Below are positions 1-9,521 of a DNA stretch of 64,000 nt, in pieces. Made by a program: the position numbers and the translations under genes. The notes under the pieces are model-generated. The model saw only the letters and a list, made by a program, of their open reading frames with translations. It was not told the origin of the DNA and did not search any database. The stretch comes from Brachybacterium halotolerans (GTDB lineage Bacteria > Actinomycetota > Actinomycetes > Actinomycetales > Dermabacteraceae), in assembly GCF_016623465.1 (NCBI RefSeq), contig NZ_JAEDAJ010000013.1:1-64000 (forward strand). Reading direction: 5' to 3'. Within the stretch, counting starts at the first letter, position 1, and the number at the start of each line of letters is the position of its first letter.

Positions 1-37
1 GGGGCCCGCCGCGCGACGCGGGGGATGTCAGGGATGA

Positions 38-994
38 TCAGTGGGTGTACGTGACGTACGTCCAGGAGCCCGAGTAGATGTGGCGCTCGGTCGTGCCGAC
101 GCGCTTGTTGCCAGCGTCGATCAGCATGTCGCCGCCCGCGTAGATGGCCACGTGGCCGGGCTTGCGCATGAGGTCACCGGGGCGCGCCTCGGACTTGGAG
201 ATCACGCGACCGCCGGCGGCCTGGGCCGAGTCGGTGCGGGGGAGGCTGATGCCGTTCTGCGCGTAGACCCACTGGGTGAAGCCCGAGCAGTCCCAGCCGC
301 TGGTGCTGGTCCCGCCGAACACGTACGGGGTGCCGATGCCGCTGCGGGCGGTGGCGAGGATGCCGTTGCCCGAGGAGCTCGAGGCGGCGGGGGCGCTGGA
401 CTTCTTCTCCGAGGAGTCCGAGGTGGACTTCTCCGAGGTCGAGGACGAAGAGCTGCTCGCGGAGGAGCTGCCCGAGGTGCTCGAGTGCGAGGAGGTGCTC
501 TCCTGCGACTGGTCGTCCTGCTGGCTCTGGGACTGCTGGTCCTCAGCCTGGTCGTCCTGGCTCTGGTCCTGGGCCCGGTCGTCCTGGGCGGCTGCGTCGG
601 CGGCCGCCTGCTCGGCGGCCTCGCGCTCGGCGTCAGCCTTCTCCTGGGCACGCTTGGCCTTCGCGTCGGCCTCGGCCTTGGACTCGGTGTCGAACGCACT
701 GTCGACCTTGGAGGCCGAGAGCACCGACGCGGTCTTCGCCGACTTCGCGGGCGACTTCACGGACTGCAGCTGGACCGCCTCGGCCTTCGGCGCGGGCAGA
801 ACGGCCGGGGCGGCGTTCCCCTGGGCCTGCGCGGCGCCATCGGCCTGGGTCGAGCCATCGGCCGTCGCGGCGGCGGACCCGCCGAACAGCATGGTGGCGG
901 CGATCGCAGCGCCGGCGGCGGTGCGGCCGGCGCGGACGGCCGGCGTCACCGGGCGCATGGCTCGACGGTGCGTGTTCATCGCGGTCTTCGACAC
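38..994 (-). CDS. Secreted NlpC/P60 cell-wall endopeptidase
   Basis: Predicted exported peptidoglycan hydrolase of 318 aa. A basic, hydrophobic signal peptide covers about residues 1-45 (AAATA then DG). An Ala/Lys/Glu-rich helical stretch follows at about 100-135, then a long Ser/Asp/Gln-rich low-complexity linker at about 136-210. The C-terminal NlpC/P60 domain (about 211-318) carries the catalytic cysteine in WDCSGF (C236) and the histidine in GHVAIY (H281). Family members cut D-Glu/mDAP-type stem-peptide bonds. The linker probably spans the wall, as in Rpf/Rip-type enzymes. The GTG start has GGGAG about 8 nt upstream; a downstream in-frame ATG (MNTHRR) is an alternative. It lies alone, with a 193-nt upstream gap shared with the end of dtxR. 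Confidence 0.9.
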   Translation of the reverse strand: MSKTAMNTHRRAMRPVTPAVRAGRTAAGAAIAATMLFGGSAAATADGSTQADGAAQAQGNAAPAVLPAPKAEAVQLQSVKSPAKSAKTASVLSASKVDSAFDTESKAEADAKAKRAQEKADAEREAAEQAAADAAAQDDRAQDQSQDDQAEDQQSQSQQDDQSQESTSSHSSTSGSSSASSSSSSTSEKSTSDSSEKKSSAPAASSSSGNGILATARSGIGTPYVFGGTSTSGWDCSGFTQWVYAQNGISLPRTDSAQAAGGRVISKSEARPGDLMRKPGHVAIYAGGDMLIDAGNKRVGTTERHIYSGSWTYVTYTH

Positions 995-1187
995 GTGAGG
1001 GCTCCCCTGGGCCTCCGCCGGAGCGGAGATTCGGCTTCGTCTTCAGTTGCCCGATCCGAAGCGCTGCGCGCCGAACTCGGTGGGCGTCGGCCGATCGTTC
1101 CGCGATCGACACGCCCTCGACCCTAAGGACTGCTGAACGCCCGCACCCAGCGTCCTGAGAAGGTCTGGGGAAGACCTTGCCGACTCT

Positions 1188-1916
1188 TTACTCGGCCGCC
1201 GCGGGGGTCACCACGAGCTGACCGGCGGTGTCCTCGTCGATGATGATCGGCTCGGCGCCATCGCCTTGCAGCCGGAAGCCGGACTGCGTCCGCTCCGCCC
1301 GGAACGTCTCGCCCGGGAGGATGCCGTGACCAGCGAGATCGCGCAGGAGGTCGACGTCGGTCTGGGCCGTCTCGCCGATCCTGCGCAGGCGCAGCTCGAG
1401 CGAACCGGAGCCCCCCAGCGCGCGGTCCAGGGTGCCGTGCCAGCTTGCCGAGTCTTGACCTTCGGGGGTGACGCCGGTCTCGTCGGAGGTGTCGATCCCG
1501 AGCTCAGCGAGACCCGGGATGGGATTGCCGTAGGGGTCGATGAAGGGCGCGGCGATCTGCTGGGCGATGCGCGTCTCGACCTCGCGGCTCATGACGTGCT
1601 CCCAGCGGCAGGCCTCCTCGTGGACCAGCTCGAAGGGCAGCCCGACCTGCTCGATGAGGTGGCGCTCCGCGAGACGGTGCTTGCGCATCACGTCGGTCGC
1701 GATGGCCTGGCCCTTGTCCGTGAGCATGATGCGGCGCTCGTCGTCGAGGTGCAGGAGGCCGTCGCGCTCCATGCGGGCGACGGTCTGCGAGACCGTCGGC
1801 CCCGAGTGCCCGAGCCGATCCGCGATCCGGGCGCGCATCGGGGGGATGCCCGCCTCATGAAGCTCGAACACCGTCTTGAGATACATCTCGGTGGTGTCGA
1901 CAAGATCGCTGCTCAT
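1188..1916 (-). CDS. dtxR: DtxR/IdeR iron-dependent transcriptional repressor
   Basis: Fe(II)-activated repressor of iron uptake and heme genes, 242 aa. The N-terminal winged helix-turn-helix (about 25-52, with SGPTVSQTVARMERDG) is nearly identical to Corynebacterium DtxR. The metal-site residues are all present: M11, C103, E106 and H107 for the regulatory site, H80, E84 and H99 for the ancillary site. The NPIPGL dimerization segment and a C-terminal SH3/FeoA-like domain (about 165-235) follow. This retained chemistry argues for an iron regulator rather than an MntR-like one. Two sequences close to the DtxR consensus lie in the heme locus of this same window (39791-39809, 39865-39883), so I infer that operon is a target. 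The ATG start has GGAG about 9 nt upstream. Confidence 0.95.
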   Translation of the reverse strand: MSSDLVDTTEMYLKTVFELHEAGIPPMRARIADRLGHSGPTVSQTVARMERDGLLHLDDERRIMLTDKGQAIATDVMRKHRLAERHLIEQVGLPFELVHEEACRWEHVMSREVETRIAQQIAAPFIDPYGNPIPGLAELGIDTSDETGVTPEGQDSASWHGTLDRALGGSGSLELRLRRIGETAQTDVDLLRDLAGHGILPGETFRAERTQSGFRLQGDGAEPIIIDEDTAGQLVVTPAAAE

Positions 1917-2079
1917 GGATGCTGCTCCGTTCCTGGTTCCTCCGACGGGCTCTACCGTACCTGTTCAGACCGACACTCCCCCAGCGATTGCGCTGTCGGC
2001 CGACGCGCACGCCGGCGTGCGTTCGCCGGCCGGGACCTTGGGTCCCGTCCTGACCCGTCCCGTCACGCCCCAGACGCAC

Positions 2080-2137
2080 GGGCGGGGGGGGGCCCCCCGG
2101 GGGGGGGGGGCCCCCGGGGGGGGCCCCCCCCCGCCCC
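2080..2137. other. 58-nt A/T-free tract of alternating G and C homopolymer runs
   Basis: Between the end of sucD and the start of dtxR lie 58 consecutive bases with no A or T, made almost only of homopolymer blocks (about G9, C6, G12, C5, G8, C9). The blocks are mutually complementary and can form very stable hairpins, so it may act as the sucCD terminator. The long G runs could also form a G-quadruplex. Run lengths of this kind are prone to sequencing error. The rest of the 264-nt gap shows no gene. Confidence 0.7.
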
Positions 2138-2180
2138 TCGGCCGCATGACCCGATCGGGCCCGAGCGACCGGAGCCGCTC

Positions 2181-3071
2181 TCAGGCCTGGGACGAGATGA
2201 TCTCGCGCATGAGGTCGGCCGTCTCGGTCGGGGTCTTGCCGACCTTCACGCCCGCGGCCTCGAGGGCCTCCTTCTTCGCCTGCGCGGTGCCGGCGGAGCC
2301 GGAGACGATCGCGCCCGCGTGGCCCATGGTCTTGCCCTCGGGGGCGGTGAAGCCCGCGACGTAGCCGACCACCGGCTTGGACATGTTGTCCTTGATGTAC
2401 GCGGCCGCGCGCTCCTCGGCGTCGCCGCCGATCTCGCCGATCATCACGACGCCCACGGTGTCGGGGTCGTTCTCGAACGCCTCGAGGGCGTCGATGTGGG
2501 TGGTGCCGATGACCGGGTCGCCGCCGATGCCGATGCACGTGGTGAAGCCGAGGTCGGCCAGCTCGTACATCATCTGGTAGGTCAGCGTGCCGGACTTCGA
2601 GACCAGGCCCAGCTTGCCGGGGCCGGTGATGTTCGCCGGTGTGATGCCCGCGTTGGACTTCCCGGGGCTGATCAGACCCGGGCAGTTCGGCCCGATGATC
2701 CGGGTGGTGCCCTTGTCCTTCGCGTAGTTGAAGAACTCGGCGGAGTCCTTCACCGGGATGCCCTCGGTGATGACCACGAGCAGCGGCATCGCGGCGTCGA
2801 TGGCCTCGATCGCGGCGGACTTGGCGAACTTCGGCGGCACGAAGATTACGGAGACATTCGCGCCGGTGGCCTCCATGGCCTCCGCGACGGATCCGAAGAC
2901 GGGGACCTCGTGGCCGCCCTCGAAGGACACGGTCTGACCGGCCTTGCGGGGGTTCACGCCGCCGACCACGTTCGTGCCGGAGTCGAGCATGCGCTGGGAG
3001 TGCTTCATGCCCTCCGAGCCCGTCATGCCCTGGACGATGACCTTGCTGTTCTCATCGAGGAAGATCGACAT
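2181..3071 (-). CDS. sucD: Succinate-CoA ligase, alpha subunit
   Basis: Alpha subunit of succinyl-CoA synthetase (TCA cycle), which carries the phospho-histidine intermediate and the CoA-binding Rossmann fold. At 296 aa it is the usual family length. Visible signatures are the N-terminal [11 protein letters not shown]oA-binding segment, [10 protein letters not shown], and the active-site histidine in [10 protein letters not shown] (about H251). It follows sucC with a 9-nt gap in the same direction, so the two are almost certainly cotranscribed and made in equal amounts. The unusual GC tract downstream probably ends the transcript. Confidence 0.97.
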   Translation of the reverse strand: MSIFLDENSKVIVQGMTGSEGMKHSQRMLDSGTNVVGGVNPRKAGQTVSFEGGHEVPVFGSVAEAMEATGANVSVIFVPPKFAKSAAIEAIDAAMPLLVVITEGIPVKDSAEFFNYAKDKGTTRIIGPNCPGLISPGKSNAGITPANITGPGKLGLVSKSGTLTYQMMYELADLGFTTCIGIGGDPVIGTTHIDALEAFENDPDTVGVVMIGEIGGDAEERAAAYIKDNMSKPVVGYVAGFTAPEGKTMGHAGAIVSGSAGTAQAKKEALEAAGVKVGKTPTETADLMREIISSQA

Positions 3072-3080
3072 GACGGTCCC

Positions 3081-4247
3081 TCACTTTCCTGCGGCGAGCT
3101 CGGCGACCTTGGCCGCTCCGCCGTCCATGGTGTCGGCCTGGGTGACGAGCGGGTGCGCGAAGTCCGCGAGGATCTTCCGCCCCTCTTCGACGTTGTTGCC
3201 GTCGAGGCGGACCACGAGCGGCTTCGTCGCGGCGTCGCCCAGCTTCTGCAGGGCGCCGACGATGCCGTTGGCCACCGCGTCGCATGCGGTGATGCCGCCG
3301 AACACGTTGACGAAGACCGCGGAGACCTGCTCGTCGCCGAGGATGACGTCCAGACCGTTGGCCATGACCTCGGCGCTCGCGCCACCGCCGATGTCCAGGA
3401 AGTTCGCGGGCTTCACGCCGTTCGACTCGCCCGCGTAGGCGACGACGTCCAGCGTCGACATGACCAGGCCCGCACCGTTGCCGATGATGCCGACCTCGCC
3501 GTCGAGCTTGACGTAGTTGAGGTCCAGGGCCTTGGCCTTCGCCTCGAGCGGGTCCTCGGAGGCGGTGTCCACGAGGTCGCCGTGGTCGGGGTGGCGGAAC
3601 TCGGCGTTGTCGTCGAGGGTGACCTTGCCGTCCAGGGCGACGATCTCGCCGGAGCCCGTCTGCACGAGCGGGTTCACCTCGACGAGGGTCGCGTCCTCGG
3701 CGCTGTAGACGTCCCAGAGCTTCTGCAGCACGGGGACGACCTTGGCGCCGGTCTCCGCGTCGAACCCCGCGGCCTGGACGATCTCCTTCGCCTTCGCCTC
3801 GTCGATCCCGGTGTTGGGGTCGACGGCCACCCGCGCGAGCGCGTCCGGGCGCTCGACGGCCAGCTGCTCGATCTCCATGCCGCCCTCGACCGAGCACATG
3901 GCCAGGTAGTTGCGGTTGGCGCGATCCAGCAGCAGGGAGAAGTAGTACTCGGAGGCGATGTCCGCGCCGCCCGCGATCATCACGCGGTGCACGGTGTGGC
4001 CCTTGATGTCCATGCCGAGGATCTCGGAGGCCTTCTGCTCCGCCTCCTCGGGGGACTTCGCGATCTTCACGCCGCCGGCCTTGCCGCGACCTCCAACCTT
4101 CACCTGGGCCTTGACGACCACGACCGGGGTGCCGATGGTCTCAGCGGCGGCCTTGGCGGCCTGTGGGTCCTCCGCGACGATTCCGGGGAGCACGGGGACG
4201 CCGTGCTTCTCGAAGAGATCGCGGGCCTGGTACTCGAACAGGTCCAC
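3081..4247 (-). CDS. sucC: Succinate-CoA ligase (ADP-forming), beta subunit
   Basis: ATP-grasp beta subunit that pairs with SucD to make ATP or GTP from succinyl-CoA. The product is 388 aa, the typical length, starting at a GTG that encodes [16 protein letters not shown], with AAGGA about 8 nt upstream. The open frame runs much further upstream, but that part overlaps other genes and lacks family similarity. Signatures include [19 protein letters not shown] (ATP-grasp lid) and the late nucleotide/CoA segments [12 protein letters not shown] and [11 protein letters not shown]. It is the first gene of a sucC-sucD pair. Confidence 0.97.
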   Translation of the reverse strand: MDLFEYQARDLFEKHGVPVLPGIVAEDPQAAKAAAETIGTPVVVVKAQVKVGGRGKAGGVKIAKSPEEAEQKASEILGMDIKGHTVHRVMIAGGADIASEYYFSLLLDRANRNYLAMCSVEGGMEIEQLAVERPDALARVAVDPNTGIDEAKAKEIVQAAGFDAETGAKVVPVLQKLWDVYSAEDATLVEVNPLVQTGSGEIVALDGKVTLDDNAEFRHPDHGDLVDTASEDPLEAKAKALDLNYVKLDGEVGIIGNGAGLVMSTLDVVAYAGESNGVKPANFLDIGGGASAEVMANGLDVILGDEQVSAVFVNVFGGITACDAVANGIVGALQKLGDAATKPLVVRLDGNNVEEGRKILADFAHPLVTQADTMDGGAAKVAELAAGK

Positions 4248-4373
4248 GGATGTTCGTCCTTCCGTTGTCGTAGGCGGGCGGCGGGCCCTCGTCGGCCCTC
4301 GAACCGCCCCTCGAACGCCTCCACCATATCGCCGCGGACCCCCGTCCCAGCACCGCACGACTACGCTGTGACC

Positions 4374-4721
4374 GTGGCCCCACGATCCCGCAGTCTCACC
4401 GGCCGGATCCGCGACCAGATCGGCTTCAGCCTCGTCGCGGTCCTGGTGCTGTTCATGCTGCTGCGCGTGTTCGGCGTCCGCTCGAGCGTCGCGGGCCTCG
4501 TGCTCTCGATCGCGCTGACCCTCGCGCTGAACGTGGGCCTCTCCTACATCGGCGAGGCGCGTGCGCGCAGCGCCCGGCGCCGCGCGCAGGAGGGCTCCCG
4601 CGATCCCCGCCGGTACGACCCCCGCGACGATCTCGACGCCCCCGAGCGGCGCGGCGGGACCCGCGAGGGACGACGGCGGCAGGGCGGTGGCGACATCCGC
4701 TGGCGGGACGACGGCCGCTGA
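4374..4721 (+). CDS. DUF4229 family small membrane protein
   Basis: Small two-helix membrane protein of about 115 aa that resembles DUF4229 proteins of actinobacteria; function unknown. Residues about 15-35 ([19 protein letters not shown]) and 40-60 form two transmembrane segments. A long, strongly basic and acidic cytoplasmic tail rich in Arg, Asp and Gly follows. The start is chosen at GTG 4374 because TACGCT ends exactly 6 nt upstream, the spacing seen at other leaderless starts here; GTG 4368 would add two residues. It is divergent from sucC. Confidence 0.75.
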   Translation: MAPRSRSLTGRIRDQIGFSLVAVLVLFMLLRVFGVRSSVAGLVLSIALTLALNVGLSYIGEARARSARRRAQEGSRDPRRYDPRDDLDAPERRGGTREGRRRQGGGDIRWRDDGR

Positions 4722-4811
4722 CGGCCGACGGGGACGGCGAGCACGCAGGGTAACGATGACGCAGACCGAGCACGGGACGGGGCGGCCCGCAGGACGAGCG
4801 AGGGAGGATCC

Positions 4812-5435
4812 ATGAGCAGCTGGAGGACCTACGCGAAGGCGGCGCGCAACACCGCCCGTCGGCAGGCGCCCGACCTCGCCCGCCAGGCCCGCGACTCCAC
4901 CCGCCGCAGCACCGAGCGCGCGGGTGCCTACGCGCGCGCGGCGACGAAGGCGGCCGACGAGGGCACGCGCGAGTCCCGCGAGCACATGCGCGAGCGCGGC
5001 CGTCGCTACCGCCGGGACGCCGCCGTCTACACCGAGGCCACGCGGCGCCACCTCAAGCGCGCGCGGATCGGGCAGCGCCTGCTCTCGGCCCTGCGCGACG
5101 CGGTGATCATGGGCGCCTCGCTGGGCGTGATCTGGTTCGTGGTCACCCGCACCGGCGTGCAGATCCCCTTCACCGCCGTGCTCGCGATCGTGCTCGTGCT
5201 CATGGTGATCCGCTTCGGCTGGGCGCTGTGGGTCGGCTTCGGACTCGCGGACGACGAGGACGAGCTCGACGAGAACGAGGACGAGGTGGACGAGGACGGG
5301 CGGGCCGACGAGGAGTCGGACGCGGGCGGGCCGGCTCGGGCCGACGAGCGCAGCTTCGACGCGCGCCGCCCGGAGCACCCGGAGCGTCGGGACCGCGAGC
5401 CCCTGCGCGAGCACGAGCGCCCCCGGCGGCGATGA
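4812..5435 (+). CDS. Unknown two-TM protein with charged N- and C-terminal regions
   Basis: I do not recognise a family. The 207-aa product has a very basic N-terminal helix-forming region (residues 1-90, rich in Arg, Ala and Tyr repeats such as [20 protein letters not shown]). Two hydrophobic segments follow (about 98-112 and 117-142), then an extremely acidic stretch (about 146-175, [11 protein letters not shown]) and a mixed-charge tail. The strong bipolar charge pattern could suit a membrane-bound scaffold. GGAGG sits 5 nt before the ATG. Its stop overlaps the next start (ATGA), so translation is coupled to the YVTN-propeller gene. Confidence 0.75.
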   Translation: MSSWRTYAKAARNTARRQAPDLARQARDSTRRSTERAGAYARAATKAADEGTRESREHMRERGRRYRRDAAVYTEATRRHLKRARIGQRLLSALRDAVIMGASLGVIWFVVTRTGVQIPFTAVLAIVLVLMVIRFGWALWVGFGLADDEDELDENEDEVDEDGRADEESDAGGPARADERSFDARRPEHPERRDREPLREHERPRRR

Positions 5436-6697
5436 GCCCGCGGAACCGGCGATCGACGCGGCTCGCCGGCCTGCACGCGGAGACCGATCCCCGTCGGCCC
5501 GCCGTGCTCCCCCTGCTCACTGCGCTGCTGTGCCTCGCGCTGGTGATCGCGGTCGTCGGCCTCGTGGAGCACCGGCGGGGCGCGACCGGGGGCGACGGCG
5601 GTCTGCTGGGAGAGCCGTCGGGCACTCCGTCCGGTCCCGCCGAGGGCGTGCCGACCGCGACCGCTCGCGTCCTCGACGGGCCGTCCTCCGGGACCCGGAT
5701 GAGCGACCGGAAGCGGATCACCGGGGACATCACCCCGAAGTCCGTGGTGGCCAGCGGCCACGGGCACGTGCTCGCGAACAACATGCTCTACAGCCACTCC
5801 GTCACGCTCTACGACGCGGCCGATCGCAGCCTCGCCGCGACCGTCCCGGACACCGTGGACATGTCCGCGCTCGGATTCCCCCAGTACCCGGGGACCAGCA
5901 GGGGCGCGCCGGTCGAGGCCGCCTGGACCGCCGACGGCCGCTATGCCTACGTCTCGCAGTACCAGATGACGGGCGAGGGACACGGCGCCTCGGGCAACGA
6001 CGACTGCCGCAACGGGGACGCGACCGGACGGAGCGCGCTGCTGCGCCTGGACGTGGCGACCATGAGCTGGGACCAGGCGATCGAGGTGGGGCGGGTGCCG
6101 AAGTTCGTGGCACTCTCCCCCGACGGGTCCCTCGCCCTGGTCTCCAACTGGTGCGACCGCACCGTCTCCGTCGTCGACCTCGAGGCCGCCGAGGTCACCG
6201 CGGAGATCCCCGTGGACTCCGCACCGCGGGGCATCGTCGTGCTCCCGGACAACGAGACCGCCTACGTCACCGCGATGTACGCCGACGAGCTGTTCCGTCT
6301 GGACATCCCCACCGGCACGAGCGAGCTCGTGCGCGAGACCGGGCGCAAGCCCCGCCACCTGGTCCTCTCCCCCGACGCCACCCGCGTGTACCTCACGGAG
6401 GCGGGCTCGGACCGCCTGCTCGAGCTCGACACCGCGAGCGGCGAGGTGCTGCGCGAGACACCGACGGGACGCGAGCCGCGTTCGATGGACATCTCCCCGG
6501 ACGGCACCGCGCTCTACGTCGTGAACTACTACGAGGACTCCGTCTCGAAGTTCGACGTCGACACCTTCACCGAGATCCAGCGCCAGAGCGTGGGCCGCAA
6601 TCCGGTGGGCGTGGCCTACGAGCCGACGACCGCGAGCGTCTGGGTCGCGAACTATGCGGGCAGCATCGACGTGTTCGACGACTCCGGGCAGGCGTGA
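5432..6697 (+). CDS. Membrane-anchored YVTN-type beta-propeller protein
   Basis: A 421-aa protein with one N-terminal signal anchor (about 25-48, [19 protein letters not shown]). The extracytoplasmic domain is built of about 40-residue YVTN/YncE-like repeats. Repeat hallmarks recur: [55 protein letters not shown] and [14 protein letters not shown]. Such seven-bladed propellers are usually surface or periplasm-equivalent binding modules with no enzymatic role that can be read from sequence. The start overlaps the stop of the upstream two-TM gene by 4 nt, so the two products may work together. It converges on pcrA with an 18-nt gap. Confidence 0.85.
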   Translation: MSPRNRRSTRLAGLHAETDPRRPAVLPLLTALLCLALVIAVVGLVEHRRGATGGDGGLLGEPSGTPSGPAEGVPTATARVLDGPSSGTRMSDRKRITGDITPKSVVASGHGHVLANNMLYSHSVTLYDAADRSLAATVPDTVDMSALGFPQYPGTSRGAPVEAAWTADGRYAYVSQYQMTGEGHGASGNDDCRNGDATGRSALLRLDVATMSWDQAIEVGRVPKFVALSPDGSLALVSNWCDRTVSVVDLEAAEVTAEIPVDSAPRGIVVLPDNETAYVTAMYADELFRLDIPTGTSELVRETGRKPRHLVLSPDATRVYLTEAGSDRLLELDTASGEVLRETPTGREPRSMDISPDGTALYVVNYYEDSVSKFDVDTFTEIQRQSVGRNPVGVAYEPTTASVWVANYAGSIDVFDDSGQA

Positions 6698-6715
6698 GCG
6701 CGGCCCGCTCCGCGC

Positions 6716-9424
6716 TCAGAGCTTCGTGAGCGGGGCGTAGCGCAGCAGCAGTCGCTTGGTGCCGTGGGGTGCCTTGAACTGGACCTCGACCTGGGTCTTC
6801 TCGTCCTGTCCGGTGACCTCGGTGACGGTGCCCATGCCGAAGGTGTCGTGGGTGACGCGATCCCCGACGACGAGCGAGGGCATGTCCGCCGCGGACCGCG
6901 CGCCGCGGCCCGACCCGAAGGACGGGCGCGTGACGTCCCGCCGGCCGCCCCCGGCGCCGCCGCTGAAGGACGGCCCGCGGGAGGAGCCGCTGCGGCCGCC
7001 CCCGTGGCCGCCGCCGTAGCCGCCTCCCCCGAAGCCTCCGCTCCCGTAACCGCCGGATCCCGCGTACCCCATGCCCGAGAGGGAGGAGCCCGCGCGCGCG
7101 ACGTCGAGCACTGGCTCGGGGATCTCGTCGAGGAAGCGGCTGCCGGGGAAGAACTGCGGAGCGCCCCAGGTCGCGCGCATCTGGGCGCGCGTGAGGTAGA
7201 GCTTCTCGCGGGCCCGGGTGATGCCCACGTACGCCAGGCGCCGCTCCTCCTCGAGCTGGTCGGGGTCGGCGAGCGTGCGCTGGTGCGGGAAGGTGCCGTC
7301 CTCGAGACCGGTGAGGAAGACGACCGGGAACTCGAGGCCCTTGGCGGTGTGCAGCGTCATCAGGGTGACGAACTGGTCCTCCTGCCCGGGGATCTGGTCC
7401 GCATCGGCCACGAGGGAGACCTTCTCGAGGAACTGGTCCAGCAGCGGCGCCTCGGGGTCGTCGGTCGCGGGCAGGGCCGAGCCGCCGGAGCCGTCACCGG
7501 GCGAGGCGGAGGCGCTGCCGCCGTCGCCCGTCACGGCATCCCCGTCGTCCTCGTCGTCCTCGAACTCGCTCGCGGCGGCCGCGGCGGCCTCCGTCTGGGC
7601 CTCGAACTCGCCGGCCACGCCCACGAGCTCGGCGAGGTTCTCCAGACGCGACTCGTCCTGCGGGTCGTCGCTGTTCTGCAGCTCGGCGTAGTAGCCGGAG
7701 CGCTGGAGGACCTGTTCGACGAGCTCCGCCGGACCGGTACCGCTCGCGTAGAGCTCCCGCAGGTCGTCGAGCATCGAGACGAACGTGCGCACCGAGTTCA
7801 GGGAGCGGGTGGCGATGCCGGGGGCCTCCTCGGCCCGACGCAGGGCGTCGCCGAAGCTGATGCGGTCCTGCTCGGCGAGCAGGGCGATCGCGGCCTCGGC
7901 CCGGTCGCCGATGCCGCGCTTGGGGACGTTGAGGATGCGACGCAGGTTGATCTCGTCGTCGGGGTTGGCGAGCACCTGCAGATAGGCGATCGCGTCCTTG
8001 ATCTCGCGCCGCTCGTAGAAGCGGGTGCCGCCGACCACCTTGTAGGGCAGCCCCACACGGATCAGCTGGTCCTCGAGGGCGCGGGACTGTGCGTTGGCGC
8101 GGTAGAAGATCGCGATGTCGCTCGCGCGGCGGCCCGCGTCCACGAGCGCATCGATCTGCCGGCCGATGTAGCGGGCCTCGGCCTGCTCGTCATCGGCGAC
8201 GTAGAGGGTGATCTTCTCGCCCTCTCCCTGGTCGGTCCACAGGTTCTTCTTGCGCCGTCCCTGGTTCTCCTCGATCACCGCGTTCGCGGCGCTGAGCACG
8301 TTCTGGGTGGAGCGGTAGTTCTGCTCGAGCACGATCGTGCGGGCCGAGGGGAAATCCTGCTCGAACTCGACGATGTTGCGGATGGTCGCCCCGCGGAAGG
8401 CGTAGATCGACTGATCGGAGTCACCCACCACGGTGAGGTCGGCGCGCGGGTCGTCGCCCACGAGCTCGCGCACCAGGGAGTACTGCGCATGGTTGGTGTC
8501 CTGGTACTCGTCCACGAGCACGTGGCGGAAGCGCCGGCGGTACGTCTCGCGCACGGCGGGGTTCTCGCGCAGCACCTCGACGGTCAGCCCGATGAGGTCG
8601 TCGAAGTCCACCGCGTTCGCCTGGCGCAGGCGCTCGGTGTAGGCGGTGAACACCTGGGCGATGGATTTCTCGAACGGGTTCTTCGCGCTCTCCGCCTGAT
8701 CGGCGTAGTCGATGGGGTCGACGAGCTCGTTCTTGAGCGAACTGATCTTCGAGGCGATCCCGCGGGGCGGATTCTTCTTCGTGTCCAGCCCGAAATCCTT
8801 GGCGATGTTCGTGATCAGCCGCAGCGAATCCGCCGAGTCGTAGATCGTGAAGGAGCTCTTGAGCCCGGCGGCCGCGTGCTCGCGGCGCAGGATCCTCACG
8901 CACGCGGAGTGGAAGGTCGAGACCCACATGCCGCGCCCCGCCGGGCCGACGAGCTCCTCGACCCTCTCCCGCATCTCGGCAGCGGCCTTGTTCGTGAAGG
9001 TGATCGCGAGGATCTCGCCGGGCAGCGCTTCTCCCGTGCGCAGCAGATGGGCGATCCGGCGCGTGAGCACGCGGGTCTTGCCCGAGCCGGCGCCCGCGAC
9101 GATCAGCAGCGGGCTGCCACGGTGCTCGACGGCCTCGCGCTGGGGAGGGTTGAGGCCCTCGACGAGATCGGAGACATCGGGGAGCGGGCCGCGTGGGGCG
9201 GCCGACGGCGCTGCGGACCCGGCCGCAGCGGGGACCCAGGCCCCCTCGGGCTCGCCCTCGTCCTCGGGCGGAGGGGCGTCGTCCTCCGGGGGCGGGGGCA
9301 GCTCGTCGACCGACGGCGGGGCATCGGGCGCCTGGGGCGCGTCGGGCGCGTCGGGGTCCACCCGCACCCCGCTCAGGCGGCGGAAGGACTCGGGAAGGGA
9401 CATGTCGTCGAACAGAGAGCTCAT
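6716..9424 (-). CDS. pcrA: ATP-dependent DNA helicase PcrA/UvrD
   Basis: Superfamily 1A 3'-5' helicase used in nucleotide excision repair and replication-fork clearance. The 902-aa product starts at MSSLFDDMSLPESF. Helicase motifs are intact: Walker A in AGAGSGKTRVLTRRI, Walker B in DEYQDTNHAQY, QNYRST (motif IV), TLHTAKGLEFPVVF and AYVGITRARE. An acidic Pro/Asp-rich N-terminal tail (about 20-75) and an insert near 620-660 (SEFEDDEDDGDAV) lengthen it compared with PcrA of Bacillus. A Gly/Ser/Tyr-rich region (about 805-860) precedes the C-terminal Tudor-like domain, which normally contacts RNA polymerase. TATCCT lies 9 nt before the ATG and there is no good Shine-Dalgarno, suggesting a near-leaderless transcript. 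Confidence 0.95.
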   Translation of the reverse strand: MSSLFDDMSLPESFRRLSGVRVDPDAPDAPQAPDAPPSVDELPPPPEDDAPPPEDEGEPEGAWVPAAAGSAAPSAAPRGPLPDVSDLVEGLNPPQREAVEHRGSPLLIVAGAGSGKTRVLTRRIAHLLRTGEALPGEILAITFTNKAAAEMRERVEELVGPAGRGMWVSTFHSACVRILRREHAAAGLKSSFTIYDSADSLRLITNIAKDFGLDTKKNPPRGIASKISSLKNELVDPIDYADQAESAKNPFEKSIAQVFTAYTERLRQANAVDFDDLIGLTVEVLRENPAVRETYRRRFRHVLVDEYQDTNHAQYSLVRELVGDDPRADLTVVGDSDQSIYAFRGATIRNIVEFEQDFPSARTIVLEQNYRSTQNVLSAANAVIEENQGRRKKNLWTDQGEGEKITLYVADDEQAEARYIGRQIDALVDAGRRASDIAIFYRANAQSRALEDQLIRVGLPYKVVGGTRFYERREIKDAIAYLQVLANPDDEINLRRILNVPKRGIGDRAEAAIALLAEQDRISFGDALRRAEEAPGIATRSLNSVRTFVSMLDDLRELYASGTGPAELVEQVLQRSGYYAELQNSDDPQDESRLENLAELVGVAGEFEAQTEAAAAAASEFEDDEDDGDAVTGDGGSASASPGDGSGGSALPATDDPEAPLLDQFLEKVSLVADADQIPGQEDQFVTLMTLHTAKGLEFPVVFLTGLEDGTFPHQRTLADPDQLEEERRLAYVGITRAREKLYLTRAQMRATWGAPQFFPGSRFLDEIPEPVLDVARAGSSLSGMGYAGSGGYGSGGFGGGGYGGGHGGGRSGSSRGPSFSGGAGGGRRDVTRPSFGSGRGARSAADMPSLVVGDRVTHDTFGMGTVTEVTGQDEKTQVEVQFKAPHGTKRLLLRYAPLTKL

Positions 9425-9521
9425 GGCCCGACCAGGATAGGCGGGCGCACCGACATCCCGCGCACCGTCGGACACCGCTGTGGACGACCTCGCGCCGCCG
9501 CCGCATGGGAGAATTCCGGGC

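Noticed and set aside
995..1187. Possible c-di-AMP (ydaO) riboswitch before the NlpC/P60 gene, as seen before wall hydrolases in many actinobacteria.
   Set aside because: A GCCGAATC and a GGGGAGCCC segment are suggestive, but the rest of the conserved core is missing and the start codon follows at once.
1266..4367. A long plus-strand open frame, hundreds of codons, running opposite dtxR and sucCD.
   Set aside because: It is antisense to genes with clear family motifs, has low-complexity Arg/Gly/Asp composition and arises from GC-biased codon use. Only its last part (from 4374) is a real gene.
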